Part shown: in pieces, positions 44,020 to 58,000 of the stretch | How positions within the stretch are numbered: the stretch's first letter is position 1 | Layout: the number at the start of each line of letters is the position of its first letter | NCBI RefSeq assembly: GCF_000764305.2 | Contig: NW_025935099.1 | Coordinates: forward strand, 27,380 to 91,379 | Length of the DNA: 64,000 nucleotides | Direction: 5' to 3' | From: Hyalella azteca | Taxonomy: Eukaryota; Arthropoda; Malacostraca; Amphipoda; Hyalellidae | Made by a program: the position numbers and the translations under genes | The notes under the pieces: model-generated | What the model was told of the DNA's origin: nothing | Seen by the model: only the letters and a program-made list of their open reading frames with translations | Database searches by the model: none

Positions 44020-44125
44020 GGCCACGCTTGCAGCCAGCAGCACGCTTGCAGCAGCAGCGCATTTGCAGCAGCAGCACGCTTGCAGCAGCAGCACGCTTGC
44101 AGCAGCAGCACGCTTGTAGCCAGCA
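44020..44125. repeat. CAG-rich tract with GCACGCTTG units
   Basis: CACGCTTGCAGCAGCAG repeated about six times. Open in all frames; encodes Gln/Ala/Leu-rich peptides depending on frame. Confidence 0.85.
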
Positions 44126-44810
44126 AGGCCTCTCCCTACCCCTCGTTGTCCCTCACTTCTATTTTTTTCCTTTCTCTTGCTACCCGTCCTTTCTATTCTC
44201 GGAAAAATTTTTTTGCTTCTTAGTTACATATATCCACTCCACATCTGGTTTCAGCAATACTTCTCGATTACCCTTTAGATTTTTCCCTTTTAGTAATATT
44301 TTTTATTCCATATTTTGCGTCTAATTTTTTAATGAACTGCGGGAAATTTTTCGCATCGTTGATAGTTTTAGTTTTCCTTTGTTAATTTCAATTGATTTGT
44401 CTTTTAGCTCATGTCGTATTAAGGGATTTGAATTTGCTTCCGTAGTCAAAGTAGGGAGTCGAATTAGCCAGAGTTGTGATTCAATTACGGGCTTTCGTAC
44501 AAGTCAGACTGCCTATCTTGGCTCTAAATTCTCACGAGTCTTTGACCAGGCATCGTACAAGCAAAATGGCAAGTCATAATTATTCATTCCTGGTGGAGCT
44601 TAAAAGAAGAGTCGCGGTGGCGCTTATAGAGACGAGTAATTCTTCAACTCCAGCTAGTGCAGCGGCAGGAGTTTCTTCATCTGATCGAGTTCTAGTAATT
44701 TACATGTTCGCTGTTTCACTGTCGTTTAGTTTGCCTCAATGCTGCTATTGATTCCTTGAGCTACTTTAATTCTATTTTCCGCACTGTAATTCTGTTTCCA
44801 CAGTACTCTA

Positions 44811-45152
44811 GCTAAACAAATTGATCAACTAACTAATCAAGTCAATAACTTGAATGTTGAATTCATTGTCAGAGGGTGGTCTCCGGAATTTACAATTTCT
44901 TTAGCCGTGACCATCACTTGTCAAAAATTTATTTACGTTTGTAACGTCGAGTCACCAAATATTTTTTTTTATATAGATACCTATTTCTCTCTAGAGAACC
45001 TACATTATACTGATTTTTCTGCATTTAAAATTCATGACCGTCATATAAGCTCTGAGACGCATCAAAATCTCAAGTTCGTTAATTCTGTTTTAGTCGTAGA
45101 TTTATGTCCTCATCTGATTCATATTCTCGACTTGGCCAATGTTCATAGGTAA
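44811..45152 (+). CDS. Possible exon, coiled-coil start
   Basis: After TTTCCACAG the frame reads STLAKQIDQLTNQVNNLNVE with heptad spacing, then a mixed 90-residue stretch up to a TAG. No homology is recognised; possibly part of a retroelement gag or a host gene. Confidence 0.2.
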   Translation, partial: AKQIDQLTNQVNNLNVEFIVRGWSPEFTISLAVTITCQKFIYVCNVESPNIFFYIDTYFSLENLHYTDFSAFKIHDRHISSETHQNLKFVNSVLVVDLCPHLIHILDLANVHR

Positions 45153-45986
45153 TATTATCCCGTCAATTACAATAAACCTCGTTACTTTTGCCTTGCAGTA
45201 TTTCGTATTTGAGAGCCTGCGTCTCACGCCGTTAATTACTTGTGATTTCCTGTCAACTTAACCATTTGTTACGTCGCAGTGAAAACGTGAATCCATATAC
45301 CCAAGTTTATAATAATGATTCGAATCACGCCGCTTAATGACACTGGTAAGATCAACGCAAAAAGTATTAACGGGATTCTCAGATTCCAATAAATATACTC
45401 TGGATAATTTCTTGGCTTATTTATCCGATTGCCTTGCCCGTGGCGATCTAAACTCGTCACAAAATCTACCTCTTCTTACTTCGTCGACCTCCCTGCACTG
45501 CCTCTCCCTGTTCCTACGCTGCTCCTCATTCGTAGTCTCCAACTTTATGGGAATGATCGTTTTCCAATACATTGTTTTAATGTCGTACCAATTATTGGTT
45601 TTGATGTCATGAATCAACAGTCGTATCTCATGTCCAATTATTCTTATTCTCCCCCAGATAACTAGATTTATCTCTCCGTCATCGTTCCATAGAATAAAGC
45701 CGAATTCTAAGTCCTCTACAAGAAATAAAGATTTTCAGAGTGTGTGGCAACTTCAAAATTTTATTTCTTGCGCCATATTTGCCATAAAGCTGCTTGCTTT
45801 CTGTTAGATTTAATTTGTGTACAAGGCTTCCTGCATTTGGGACACGATATGATAAGCAGGCATTTTATTCTATTTCTCTGGGGGTATTTCCTCGATTAGT
45901 GCCATCGGTTGTCTTCTTCTTTGAGAAGAGCGATGGAAAAGAATTGGCGGAACGCCTGAAATGGCTTCCTATGTGAGACATAAATT

Positions 45987-46470
45987 ATGCAGGAAACTGT
46001 GAAAAGTGGGAGACTAGATTTCCTCTCCATCTTAATTTCTGATTTTATTTTGCTGCCATATTCCTTTGATCTATTTCTTAAATCAATCTGTGAAAATTCT
46101 TTACTTAAAATTAAGTTACTCTGTTTGTTATATTTGCCTAATCAACCACCAGCTGGGGAGCTATTTTCATATTTTACGCGTTTAAACAAAAAGAGAAATA
46201 AAGTCTTGACGATTTCAAAATTTTGTCAGGCTCTGGAAGGGACCACCTGCTGCCAGTCGGTGGTCTACCTGCCAGTTTGTCTTTTTCCTGCTCTTGATAT
46301 CGCCTGTCCAGAAAAAAAATTTCTTCGTGTCCAGTTCGCGAGGTCAACTGCTCTGTGGGGTCATGGTAAGGAATTAACCTCATCTTCTGCTGGATTGAAT
46401 CTCGACTTTCTCTGCTCTGGTCTGCTGCTGCTGCTGGAATAACTCGCGTATTTCGCTGGCTGACGGTCAA
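45987..46470. other. Overlapping open frames on both strands
   Basis: A 151-codon plus frame (45,987-46,442) and a 98-codon minus frame (46,174-46,470; Gln/Arg/Glu-rich, RTGHEEIFFLDRRYQEQEKD) overlap. Neither is recognised. The minus one has the more soluble-protein-like composition. Confidence 0.2.
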
Positions 46471-46479
46471 CTTTTTTGT

Positions 46480-49400
46480 CTGCGTCTTATATACCGCTTG
46501 TTACTATTTCAGGATGTAATCGAGGTGTTTATCATTTCAGAGTTTTTTTTAGTTTACTTTTTCCAGTTTTTTTATCATAAATTGCTGCTCTGATACCAGC
46601 TCCTTCTTGCATCGTGTCCCAGTTTCTGGCTTAGTTAAAAATTGGTAGGTTATTGGCTAGCAAAGATTGTGTTCAAATTTTGTGTAAGAGCTGTCCCACA
46701 GTTTATGGATGGATACGCTCATTCATTGAGTGAATCAATGCAGTGATGCACTACTCCTCTGTTGACGGAGACTCGTTGATTCAGGTTCTTTCTGGTCCTG
46801 ATTTTTCGTTGATATAATTGGAGGTTACACTGATTGGATTTATCACTATTGATTAAATATTAAAACACCGATTGATTTTCTCGTAACTTTGAATAGGTTC
46901 GTTACATTTTGTATCGCTGTGACTTCAATGCACAGTGATTCAATATTCAGATCACAGTTTTGAATGCTAGACGCTAACCTTTAAGAAGATAATTAACTCC
47001 AACACAGCAAGTTTGACAGCATTTTGGAAATTTTAGAAATGCCCCATCAAGACAAAGCAGAATAAAAGTTGATCTTAGTGCAAATGCGTAGTCTTTTTGA
47101 TTAATTATTAATCGACCAAATATTCATCTGCTAGCCCATATGCGGCACTGATGTTCAGGCGCTGCTCTGTTGAAATAGGTTCCTGAATATCTTCTCTCGA
47201 AGTTCTGAAACTCGCGCTGAACGGAAGCTTCCCCACTCCGTAATGGATTCTTCAGCTGCCATTCCCGCGGGATTCAAGATTTCGGGTCAGAGAGCATCAG
47301 CTACTTGCGAGTTATTCAGCGGGCGGACCTTAGATTGTTGCTTTCTGCTATCCTAATTTTGGATCTGAAGGTATTGGTTCGTTGAATTGTATCATGTAGC
47401 TCATGAATTGTATCATCCTAGGAGGAATATTAAGAAGAATGCGGAACATTTTCTTTGCTGAGGAGTTACTCGAAATCTTGCATTTGCATGAAAATTCTAA
47501 AGTTTGTTCCATGACATGTCAATGTTTAGTGTTCCATTACTGTGATTTTTGTCAGAATCCTCTTTTTGAGAACCTTCCACCAGCATTACGAAAATATTCT
47601 CTCAATTCTAATTGTTGTAACTTTTCAAAACAATGAGTTGCATCATGTACCCATGTGAGAAGAAGAGACCATGGCCGATCGTGGGCGCGCTTCCTTAAGG
47701 CCCTAACAATTGAGCTAACACTCGACGTCGTCGACAAATCGTATTTCGTCTAATCCCTTCTGATGCATGGGACATTTTAGCGCCATGTAGCCGAGGACAT
47801 GCTTATCTCTGCGCGTGCTGGTGGTGAACAATGTCTTGTACGCCTGCGCGAATGGGCGTGTACTGTAAATACGTGACTTGAAACATGCATGCACATCGTG
47901 GTGCACATGTGCTATAACGACCCAGCCCCACGATGTGGTCACGGTATCGAGAATTCTGTTGACAATTAACAATTCTGCTAATTTGGCCCTGATATAAACA
48001 GACCGCTCGAAATGACGGTACCGGCATTAGGATAGGGAAAGAACAGTTCTTATAGCTTTCTAAGGTCGGAGTACTGGGACCAGGTATACGTGACCAGACT
48101 AATCGGAAACGAAGTATGGAAACACGATTAATTTTACTCGGCTACAACCACGTCCTGCTTTTCAATCCCACTCGATGTAGCCCTCGGATTCAAATAAATT
48201 TTTAACACATCTCCGGGGCACGCCTTTAAGCATGTCTGCTTGTTTCTAACGGTTTTCATTGGTGACATCGTCGTGTGGTACGTTGGTACCATATCCGTAT
48301 GTACCATATCCTCCTACACAATACCACGTTGCACAATGTGCAACATGGTTTACCCTGAATGCAAGCAACAGTTGCAGTCAGCCATATTAACGGACGGGTA
48401 ATTTGGTCGGCCAATGTTCTTTGCGCTGTCGTGGCCTAATTGATGCACTGGCGTGGATTCCCTGAGCGGCATTGCCTGCAAAAAAACCGTATCCTACAAT
48501 CATCGTAATTTAGGGCTCATATCAGCGACTCGCGTGAATGTACTATTTAAATAAGCGTCTCGTGACTTATTCAAAATAATTATATATAGGTATATAAGTG
48601 GACGCTGTTTTCTTTATAGTATTAGGATTAATAATTTAATAACATTTTAGTTTTCTTTAAAGTAGGTATTAAGGATTAATTAATAATGCGTCAACAGCAA
48701 AGGAAAGTTGTAGGCTGTATTAACGAGAGTTGTGTCGAAGTATCTTATTTTGGTAATACTGAAGGAAACATAACTCTCAATATTGTCTTCATGCTCATTT
48801 GTTGAGCATTCCCTTCTTGTGTTGGCAATATTCTTCCCCTAAGCAAATTACCTCCACGCTAATACAGTCATTGAAAGATTGAATTCTCCACACACAACTC
48901 CACGCAAACCACAGTTGGTTCGTAGGCTTCCATCACTATTATTGCCTCGGGTTTCATATCTCGTGCGTTGCGTAAGTAGATTAAGTTATCTTCTATGATG
49001 CGAATATGATCCTTTGGGTTATGCTATAACTGTGGTACTTTATTAAGGATTTTGTTAGCATTACTTTCAGTGAGATCCGCTTCTTAATTTTTATATGTTA
49101 AGTGATTACATGGTTCTATGTTTCTGTATATGTTCGTCGTTAGCAATTTAACCCTGAGGAAGCAAACGAAAAGAAACTCGTCCGATGAGGATATTTCTCT
49201 TGTTTAATCCTGTTCATTACGATCTGGTGCGAGCGTTTACGAGGCGACGTTATTCTTCATTCCAGGGCCCTATAGATGTTTTTACCTGCTTATCCGCTCT
49301 TAATTTGTGGAAAAGTCCTCAAATAATTTAAAACCATAGACCATATTGAGCTTCAGCTGCTTACATGTGGCTATTTAGGACTTGTTGACACACGTATACG

Positions 49401-49900
49401 CTCGTTCATGTATAAAATATGGTGGGAGTAGAACAATTCCTTGATCGTTTTGAAATTAGACTTGATTTAAATAGATCTGTATTTCAGAAGACGTCGAACC
49501 GAAATATCAAACTATGAAATTTCGTATTTTTTACTGTTATATCTAAGTCCTCCACGGCTACCAGGAACGGCGATCGCAACCTCTCGACATCATAGCTTTC
49601 GATCAGTTCGTGATTATATTTTAATAAATTTGGATCTGGCCTCCTAAATGAGATGGTAGCACGTTCTCTTTAAGAACATACTCTGTGACCGAATTATGAA
49701 TAATATGCGTTTAAAAAGTACTTTTTTTAAAGACCATGCACACTTATAAAGGGGCTGGTGTCTCCGATGTTACACATGTACAATGAATTTATTATATTTT
49801 TAAATATTGGAAAAATGTAAGTTTTTTAAATTATTAAAAATAGGAATTTTTTATTATTTTTTTATTCTGTCAATTGATTCGTGCGTTGTCTTCGACTATA
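46480..49900. other. No gene recognised
   Basis: Short frames only. Around 47,715-48,027 a minus-strand stretch (TTSWGWVVIAHVHHDVHACF) is open for 85 codons but has no known motif. Confidence 0.5.
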
Positions 49901-49945
49901 CGCTAGTGTTCAAAATTTCAGATAAATTGGACAGGTAGAAGTATG

Positions 49946-50606
49946 TTAAATATCGATTAACAGATTTGCAGCAGACAGACAAGCAAGAAGTGAAGTTAAA
50001 GAGAAGTGTGGTGAAAATTGAAGTGCAATATATAGGAACGCAAAGGTTCTAAGGTGCAGATTTGCGCTAATAACCTGTATATATATACGTTCTACAATTC
50101 GTATGAGGCATAACTTCATTTGAGCCCAAATCACCTCATCGTTTCGATTGAAAATAATGGGATGTGACTGAAGTATAGGATGGAGTGTGAGAAGCTCAAA
50201 CGGAGTCAGTATAGGCATGTTGAAGACTCGCAATGTTTTTTCAGTGACAGGCAGATCATTTGAAAATTCTCGAAAAATTATGTTGAAAATGTTGAGGAAC
50301 CTACTGCGGTGGTTTCAGGTATGAATGGTAATGGGGATTATATAGTTGAAGTGTACGTATTATGATTTTAGTAGCAGTGAATTTTGTTTTATAGTAGACG
50401 AAGTATTGATTGGAATATAGTACCGTGAGAGATGATGCATCTGTTGCACATGGGCTCATTGAAGCCAGAAGTTGGTTAAGCGAGAATAAGATGAAACGGA
50501 GATTTTCTCTATACTTTATTTTGTTGTCATTTGATGATGATATTGGACGTTGGTCGTAAGATTTGCGTAAATAAGTTTTCGTGAGTAAATTGGGAGTGTG
50601 CGCCAT
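49946..50606 (-). CDS. Two adjacent minus-strand open frames, possible gene
   Basis: 50,301-50,606 (101 codons, starts MAHTPNLLTKTYLRKSYDQR) and 49,946-50,233 (95 codons, with hydrophobic FAFLYIALQF and LTSLLACLSAANLLI) use different frames. They could be two exons of a membrane protein, but no clear splice pair or homologue is seen. Confidence 0.2.
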
Positions 50607-52113
50607 ATTGTTTGCAGATGAAAGTCTTGACGTATATAGTTAGCCTCCTTCCAAGAACCGGATTTGTTATAAACGTTGTTTGGTTAACAGCTGTCGTCGT
50701 GTTTAACTGAACTTATAAATAACATTACAATGTTTCAAAGATGTCCAGTATTGTCCCTACCCAAATCTTGAGATGTATATATTATGCGGTGAGTTTCAGT
50801 TGAGATGTATTACGGAATACCAACCGGCGATAACGACGTTGCACGTGATAGATAATCTCTGAGATTTCATGAAAAATGTCTTTACAACCATGATAATATA
50901 TGCTGGTCAAATTTTTTAATTAAAATAACAAGTTTTTAAGCTCGCATTTGGTAAAAAAAATTGATAAAAAATTTCGCCTTTGGATCAAACTCCTAATCGT
51001 GAGAATATTAATTATCTTGAAATCGCGCTCAATTTTTACATTGAGTGGGTAATCCTGGAAATATTGGAAGCTAGATTATACCAGGCAACAGGTACGACAG
51101 AAGTGAAGGAGGGAAAAGATTCTTCCACATCGTTTACTAGTTCGTCAATTCACGAATGCAGTTGTATAAAATGTTCATGATTGTAGTAGCGGTCATTGAA
51201 AATGAGTGTTTATTGTGGGACGGGCCAAAACATAAAGAACGCGTTCTCTTGTCCTATGATGCATTTGTGTATTCACTCCCTTAAGTCATATACGTATAAG
51301 TCTTGAATGAATAACGTAAATATATAAATACGTCTTACTAGTTGTAAGTAATTAAGAATATGAAATTTTGTTTTCAAACTTCCAGCTGTTCACACTATAG
51401 GAATTCTAAGGATATCGTTAAACTTAAATTTCGGCATAAACTCGTACATTTGGCTCGAACGATCTCTGAAAATTTTTAAGACAAGTTGGGTTAACGTTAC
51501 GGGGTTATGAGGCCTTCTTTCACGTTTCACGGCCGCTCTCGAGCAAACTAAATGGCTAACTGCAAAGCAGGTTGGAATGGACGCATCAGTTGAGAACGAC
51601 GCAGACGGAGAGAATTTCTGAAACCTCGGATTCATGGATCATGCATCAGCTAGCGAAAAAATATTCATTTATTCGCGCTCCGTATCATCTCGGTATTGAG
51701 GTAGTCCACAACACAGCAAAAATTCGAGAGGGTTACGACGGCTTTTTGACACGCAAACATTTGCAACTTTCACCATATCCTTTATATGAGCGCGAATTTT
51801 TAAAGCAAAACAGGCGTGGTGCCAACTTTCTCGATGCATCGTACGCCCTAAACGGCAGATGGCCGCTGTGAGGTATCATTGATGGTTTAGTTTTTGTAAG
51901 CTTGATCGCCGACGGCACGACTCGAATTTGCCGTACTTCATCGGTCAAAAATTACTTCAAACTTGTAAAACTTGTGTCTGTATTTTCTTCAACTTAGATC
52001 TATTAAGGTTTCTGTTGAATAATACTTAAGTTGTTTCGGACCTTGATGTTTTTGAATTTTTTATTATTAATTACTTATTTATAGAAAAACAGTGTGAAAT
52101 TTCCATACAAAAA

Positions 52114-52427
52114 TCAAGCTGTTGCGTGAATGGCTGTGAGCCGTGAGCTCTGACAGACACAAATCAGTCCGTGGCAATTTTGAAGGAGGGATGTTAATAT
52201 GTGGGGGCGGTGCTCTGGTGGGCATATTTTAGTATAGCGTCCACAATTCTCATCCGTTCTGTCAATGATGTCGGCACTATAAGTCTTCACGCTCATACAG
52301 CACGCGCTTGAAAGTTTTGCACCATTTAGAATGCAGCGAATTGTTGGTGAAAACATACCTAATTGTTCCATTTCTATTTTCTGATGCTTGCTCAGGTCAG
52401 AATTTCTATTATTAAACGCAAAATCTG
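52114..52427 (-). CDS. Cys-rich open frame, hypothetical
   Basis: About 105 codons between two TGA codons, with eight cysteines (TIRCILNGAKLSSACCMSVK, NCGRYTKICPPEH, QNCHGLICVCQSS). The spacing does not match a family I know. Confidence 0.22.
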
Positions 52428-54423
52428 ATCAGATAGGATTCCATCCGTATAATACGTTAATTGGAACACCGCAGACTCGGAAATGATAGGTACTTTATTA
52501 CGTTAACATTCAAGAACAATCTCTGCCATTTCCGCTCTTAGCTCAGTGAGAAAGACACAATTTACATAACTTGCAATAATCCATTCTTTGCAATGTGCCC
52601 CCTTTCCGCGATGACTAAATGACATTAAATCCGGGAGAAGTGAGTATGTTTTTGAAGACAGAGAGATCGACGGTGTTATTTGAGCATCCAGACGTCCGAG
52701 TTGCTACCGTTCTATACACAAATTGTGAACAATTTTTTAAGAGGGCAAAATCACACCTAATACGATTCTTAACGCTGCTGAACCAAGTGGACATGGTAGA
52801 AATTTGTCGAACATGATTCCGCAAATGCTGCGGTCAACAGAACTAGAATAATTTTGGGACATTATGTATTTGACAAGCATTTCGGATGTTTCAATGTAAG
52901 GAAGTAAACATTTTTAGCTTAACAATACAATTAATGTAAAATTGGACCTGTTTAATTGGACACTTCGATCATATTTAAAAAAACGCCGTCGAAAAAATTG
53001 AACCTCGGCATTTCAAACAGAATTTTCAGAGGGATCTTCACTAAAGCATTGGAAGAACTGAGTACTGCTTTGTTCTATTACTCTACCAACGCCCAACAGC
53101 TTTTTTTTAAAGATATTGGCAGCCGAGCACAGTTGCCTCGAGCGAACAGGCATCTCCTCCAAACGGTCAAGATCCTTTCATCCAGTCTTTAGGAGTCTTC
53201 TGGGAGGGTTACAATGCTGTTGATGTTTCGCGATTGTTTGTTGACTTTTGTTTGATAACATAATAGCACTTTTAAATGATAACTAATTAGTTCACTAACA
53301 TTTGCGCTAATAATTCATACATGGATGCCGAGTGTCGACCAGCGTTAACTCAGGTTGCCTGCCATATATGGAAACGTATTGAGCACTGTTGATAAATTTT
53401 GACGTCTCATGCTGAGCAAATGGTCAGCTGGGCTAAATGGTTAGCTAAATGGTCAGCTGTATAGCGTCAAATGGTCAGCTGTTACCTGACGCTACATAAT
53501 AAAAATTACAGAAACCGGGTGTAAATTTATAACTTGATTCATTGTATACGTCATGGTTAACTCATTGTGCTTGTACACAAATACCTCAATGTTATTTTTA
53601 GTTGATCTCGTTCTGAATGGCGCGGGTGTAAGTTCCGTGATTGCCTCAGCTGTTCACCTGGTCGGAAACTCGGAATACAAAGATATAAAACCATATGACG
53701 ACAGTAACTTTTGCTTGAAGTGGCTTGTGATTTATTTAGGATTGCAATATCGATTTGTAATTCATTTCTCGTTACAGCGTCGTGGATAAACCCGCACATC
53801 TTCCTCCATCGACCTTGGCTTTGTGGTTTGGAATTTAAAATTAAGTATTTGTGCCTGGTAATTCCAAGTGGATGTGTGCTTCAGATTTATTTCTGTCCTG
53901 TTTTTTTCACTTGAATGAATTTGAGGTCGGTGTTGGAGCGGAGGCTTGACGGGAAAGATTGTCGACAATAACCAGTAACGTTGTAACCGGGTTACATATT
54001 TATTTTTATCGCATAATAAATCCTCAAATTTTCAATTTATTCATAATTATATTATACCAATATTTATGTCATATTTTTAGGGTAATTATAGCTATCTTGT
54101 CTTATTTTAGGGTAAGGGAACGACCTCTTATAGTGAACACGTGGTCTTGGCATGACTGGCTGCAATACTTCCGGCGAGTCGTTGTACATATTGTATATAA
54201 ATATAGTAGGGTGTTAGGAAACTGAATTTCACTAATCGTTGGAGTTCTTGTGTTACTGTCTACTCTCAATTCATTTCCTTCTTCGATTAATCAAGTTTTG
54301 TTCATGACGCATTAATGTTCCATTATTGTGTTTTGTATAGTACATATGTTTATTCAATTACTTATACTTTTTTATTTTCTTAGTTATATTTTATCTTCCC
54401 ATGTTCCTTAATTCCTTGTTTTA

Positions 54424-54533
54424 AGCGCATTTTCTCATTTATAGAAAAAATGCACTATTATGCTCGTCATGCACGTCTGTCTCTCCGTCTGTCTGTACGT
54501 GACTTCATGTTTTCGTCGACGAGAAAATGCGCT
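54424..54533. repeat. 110-bp inverted-repeat unit
   Basis: AGCGCATTTTCTC at the left and GAGAAAATGCGCT at the right are exact inverted 13-mers enclosing about 84 bp; a small MITE or a structured element. Confidence 0.75.
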
Positions 54534-54952
54534 CTCTGTAACTCACTGTAGTGAGTACTGAGTTATATTTTTTGTTACTCTGTACATTTTCTGGAATTGT
54601 AATCTGATTTTCAATATAAACCTGCAACCTTCGCTTATTATTTATTCATGGCCTCTGCGCTAATAATTGAGTTGCATGAGAGACGCAAGAAGGTCTTATA
54701 GGGTTGACCTCGCCCGCAAACGCGCCGACAGCAACATCTACATTTTTGAAGATCACTGGCTAAGGAGCCCTAAATCTCGAGTCCAGCGTAACGATGCGCA
54801 TTACGAGTGTTAAATTAATCATACAACAGCTGTTCTGCTTTTTTGAATGAGTTCTAATTTCATTTCGCGGAATTTTAGAAGCAAGCGCCGATGCTTCAGC
54901 GATATCCACCTAGGATTCTGTTCTGTAAAAGTTTTTTTCGAGTTCGCGTGGG

Positions 54953-54980
54953 ACATTTAGTTGTATTTACAACTAAATGT
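54953..54980. repeat. 28-nt perfect hairpin
   Basis: ACATTTAGTTGTA, TT, TACAACTAAATGT. A related half-copy follows at about 55,004-55,021. Confidence 0.88.
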
Positions 54981-55021
54981 TTTATGTTAAACTTTTCTGA
55001 AGTTGTATTTAGAACTAAATG

Positions 55022-58000
55022 TGAAAGTAATTGTCTTTATTGGTAGGGGAGTAATCAGAACGTGTACTAGTGGTAGGCTATCAGCTTCTAAAAGAACTGT
55101 AGCCTGGATTTATCAACTTTGATTGAGTTTGACCAGTTTTTGAGTTTCTCACTTTCCCGTAGGGATATGTTGGAATTTATGTTGGAAGCTCTCCCACAAC
55201 AAATGATTAAGCCTCGATTTGAAAGCTTTTCTGATATGGTTCCTTGCTCCGAGTCTATGATTCAGTACATTCAGTATGAACAATTTGCTTTACGGCAAAT
55301 TGTAAAGCAAAATGCAGATTTGCACTGCATTTGCATAACCTACAAATGCAATTTTTGATATTCGCATAGTTCCATTGAAATAAAAAACATTCAGAACAAA
55401 ACGAGTCCTGAACACTTATTGAAGCACTGCGATCGTCTTCCCTGACATTATTTCTTAAACTGCGAAAAAATAATGTGCCGAAAAACGTTTTTGCATGCTA
55501 TTCCTCCTTGTTGATCACCCGAAAATGTATCATGACGGACCTTATAACCCATGTTCATTCTTAAGTAAGTGACTTGTGAGTTGCTCCACACGGAGGAATA
55601 AGGTGGCCAGCAAATATTAAGAAGATATTGTACCTATTGTGCTCTTATTTTATGTATGAAAAATATTTTTTACTTAATTTACTGCAGGAGATTGGCGTCA
55701 TTATTTTTGGTTGTCAAAGCTTCGTATCGCAGCTCATGTTGTTTTTTACCTCGCAAAGCAGTCTTAGTTAAGGTTCTTCTTTAATTTGAGATTAAAAGAT
55801 ATTCATCTAGTCCGTAAATTAACTGCCACGTGTCGTTTAGTTGGAGGGTGCGATCGAGGAAGTGCTTACCGCGATGCGACGCCTCGCCGGCCTCCATCTC
55901 CGTGTAGCGGATAAGCCATATCACTTCCACCAGCGTGAACTTAATTGCTTACGGAGAGCTTTCGGTTGTTCTGCATGTATTGTCGCCTCCGTGGATTTGT
56001 AGAGGTATTGCACGCATCTCGGGTTATCCTGGAAGACACCACTGCAAGCCAAGAAGTGGCAAGATAGAACACTCTATTTCGTGGAGCGATTGTTCGCTAA
56101 TTCTCTCAGTGACAATTGACTGTTTGAGTGAGAATTGCTAAGCATCAAACGTTCGGTAATCGCGCCCAGCTGAAATGGTACATTTTTCGTTGAAGTTCGT
56201 TGCCGGGGTCTCAATAAATGAAAGAAAGATTTATCGTCGTCATAATTTTCACATTCACGAACGAACTACTTCATTTGGACAATATTTATTCAAATCGTGG
56301 AAATGCGCAACTATGATGATGGTGAAAAGGTGTGGTTTTTTGTTTTTTTCTCAATGGTGAAAAGGTGTGAAAATTGTTAGGCTTTCTGTAAATTTTATGC
56401 AGAGGGCGTAAAATGATGCCTGCTGACCGAGACGTATTGTGTAAAGGAAAACCTATGAATGAATTAATTACAGTAATCCTCTATCACTAAGTTTTCCAGA
56501 ATAAAGCTGATAAAATGCAAAATTTGCTGTGGAATCTAATTCGTTTATGCCGAGGAAGCTACTGCAAACTGATCCTTAACGAGTACTATGCAGGAATATC
56601 AATGTTCATCAGAAGTTAGATTCTAGGTTGACAATGAGCCATTAAATAATACAAATAGATTTAACACTCAATTAAAACTTCATTCGTGTAATGACGTCGA
56701 ATTTTAGTTGCCTAATATTTTTCCTTATATTTTTTTCAACTTTGATATTGTGTTGGTGGTAGTTTTTTTTTGTCGCTATTACGCTGTCAGAAGGCAGGAG
56801 CCGATTTTTTTCATCAAATTTTAGCTTTTTATTTTACTCCAGGTATTGAAATGATATTTCGTCTTTTTTTTCTATATATATCCAATAGTTATTTGATAAT
56901 CATCATGATCCTCAGAATCAAAAGAGTTTGACATGGGCCGGGATGTTACAACTTGACTTCCCATTCAAATTTAAGGATTGCACTGCAAGAAAAGTGGTAC
57001 CGGTAATATTATAAACGATTTTTTTAGTTTTGTCTCTATTACAGAAGTTTGTGCATAGAAGTTGTATATCTAGAATTGTGAGTGAGCGCACTAAACGTTT
57101 TAGGTCTTGTCAGAAGCTTCGTCGCGGCTGTCGAGGAGACGCCTCAAAGTTACGTCGGGCTGATGTAGAAGCCAATAAAGATTCAATTTAATTAGCGACA
57201 CCTCTTACCGTGTTATGGGCAAACTTATGGAGTAATTAGGAGGTTGTGAAGGCACAAGTGCTGGCTGTCGGTAGGTCGCTATGTCCGTCACAAAAGTAAA
57301 ATCAAGTCATGTCGTTTGCATGGAATTTGATGGCGACTGTCGGTTGTGTTTAGGCGGCGCTTGTTTCTGGGCAACCCATATAACTTCCTGGCATTGATTC
57401 GTTGAGTGGCTTTGTGTGGTCGTATGTGATTGTAGTGGTGTAAAATATTTTAGTGGTTAGTGAGGGAACTTAGGGAACTTTTTCCTTGCGATCTGAATAT
57501 TTTTTGAACGATAAGCGTCTATTTTTTGCCAGCAGTATTTCAAGTTTTTGCCGCTACTGCTACGGTTCATTTCGGAGCAATTGACAAGCCTCATTTATTT
57601 AAGATGGGCGGGAAAATGCTGGGCGTGAGGAAAATTTCCATAAATACGTACGGCAAATTTAATTAATGGTCTGCCTGTAATAAAGAAAAATGCTCGTGGA
57701 TGATCGAAATTAGAATGCAAACTGCTGAAAATGAAGCAATCAATACGAAAGGAAAATTTAAGTTTTATAAGTTGTGCATTTTATGCTTAAATTGACTGTC
57801 GATGCCTAAATACTAAACAAGTCACGTGATTCTTCGTTGAAAATCTGAGTTGGAATCTCTTTTTTTTTCTAAATTTCTCACTTAAGTATACTTATCCATG
57901 TTCCAACAGTACTTCATATTTTCCGCCAGAATTGTGGATTTCTCTTCAGATAGCATGACCTCGTGGTAGTGTTTTTGCTGCACTCGATGCCCTTATTTGT

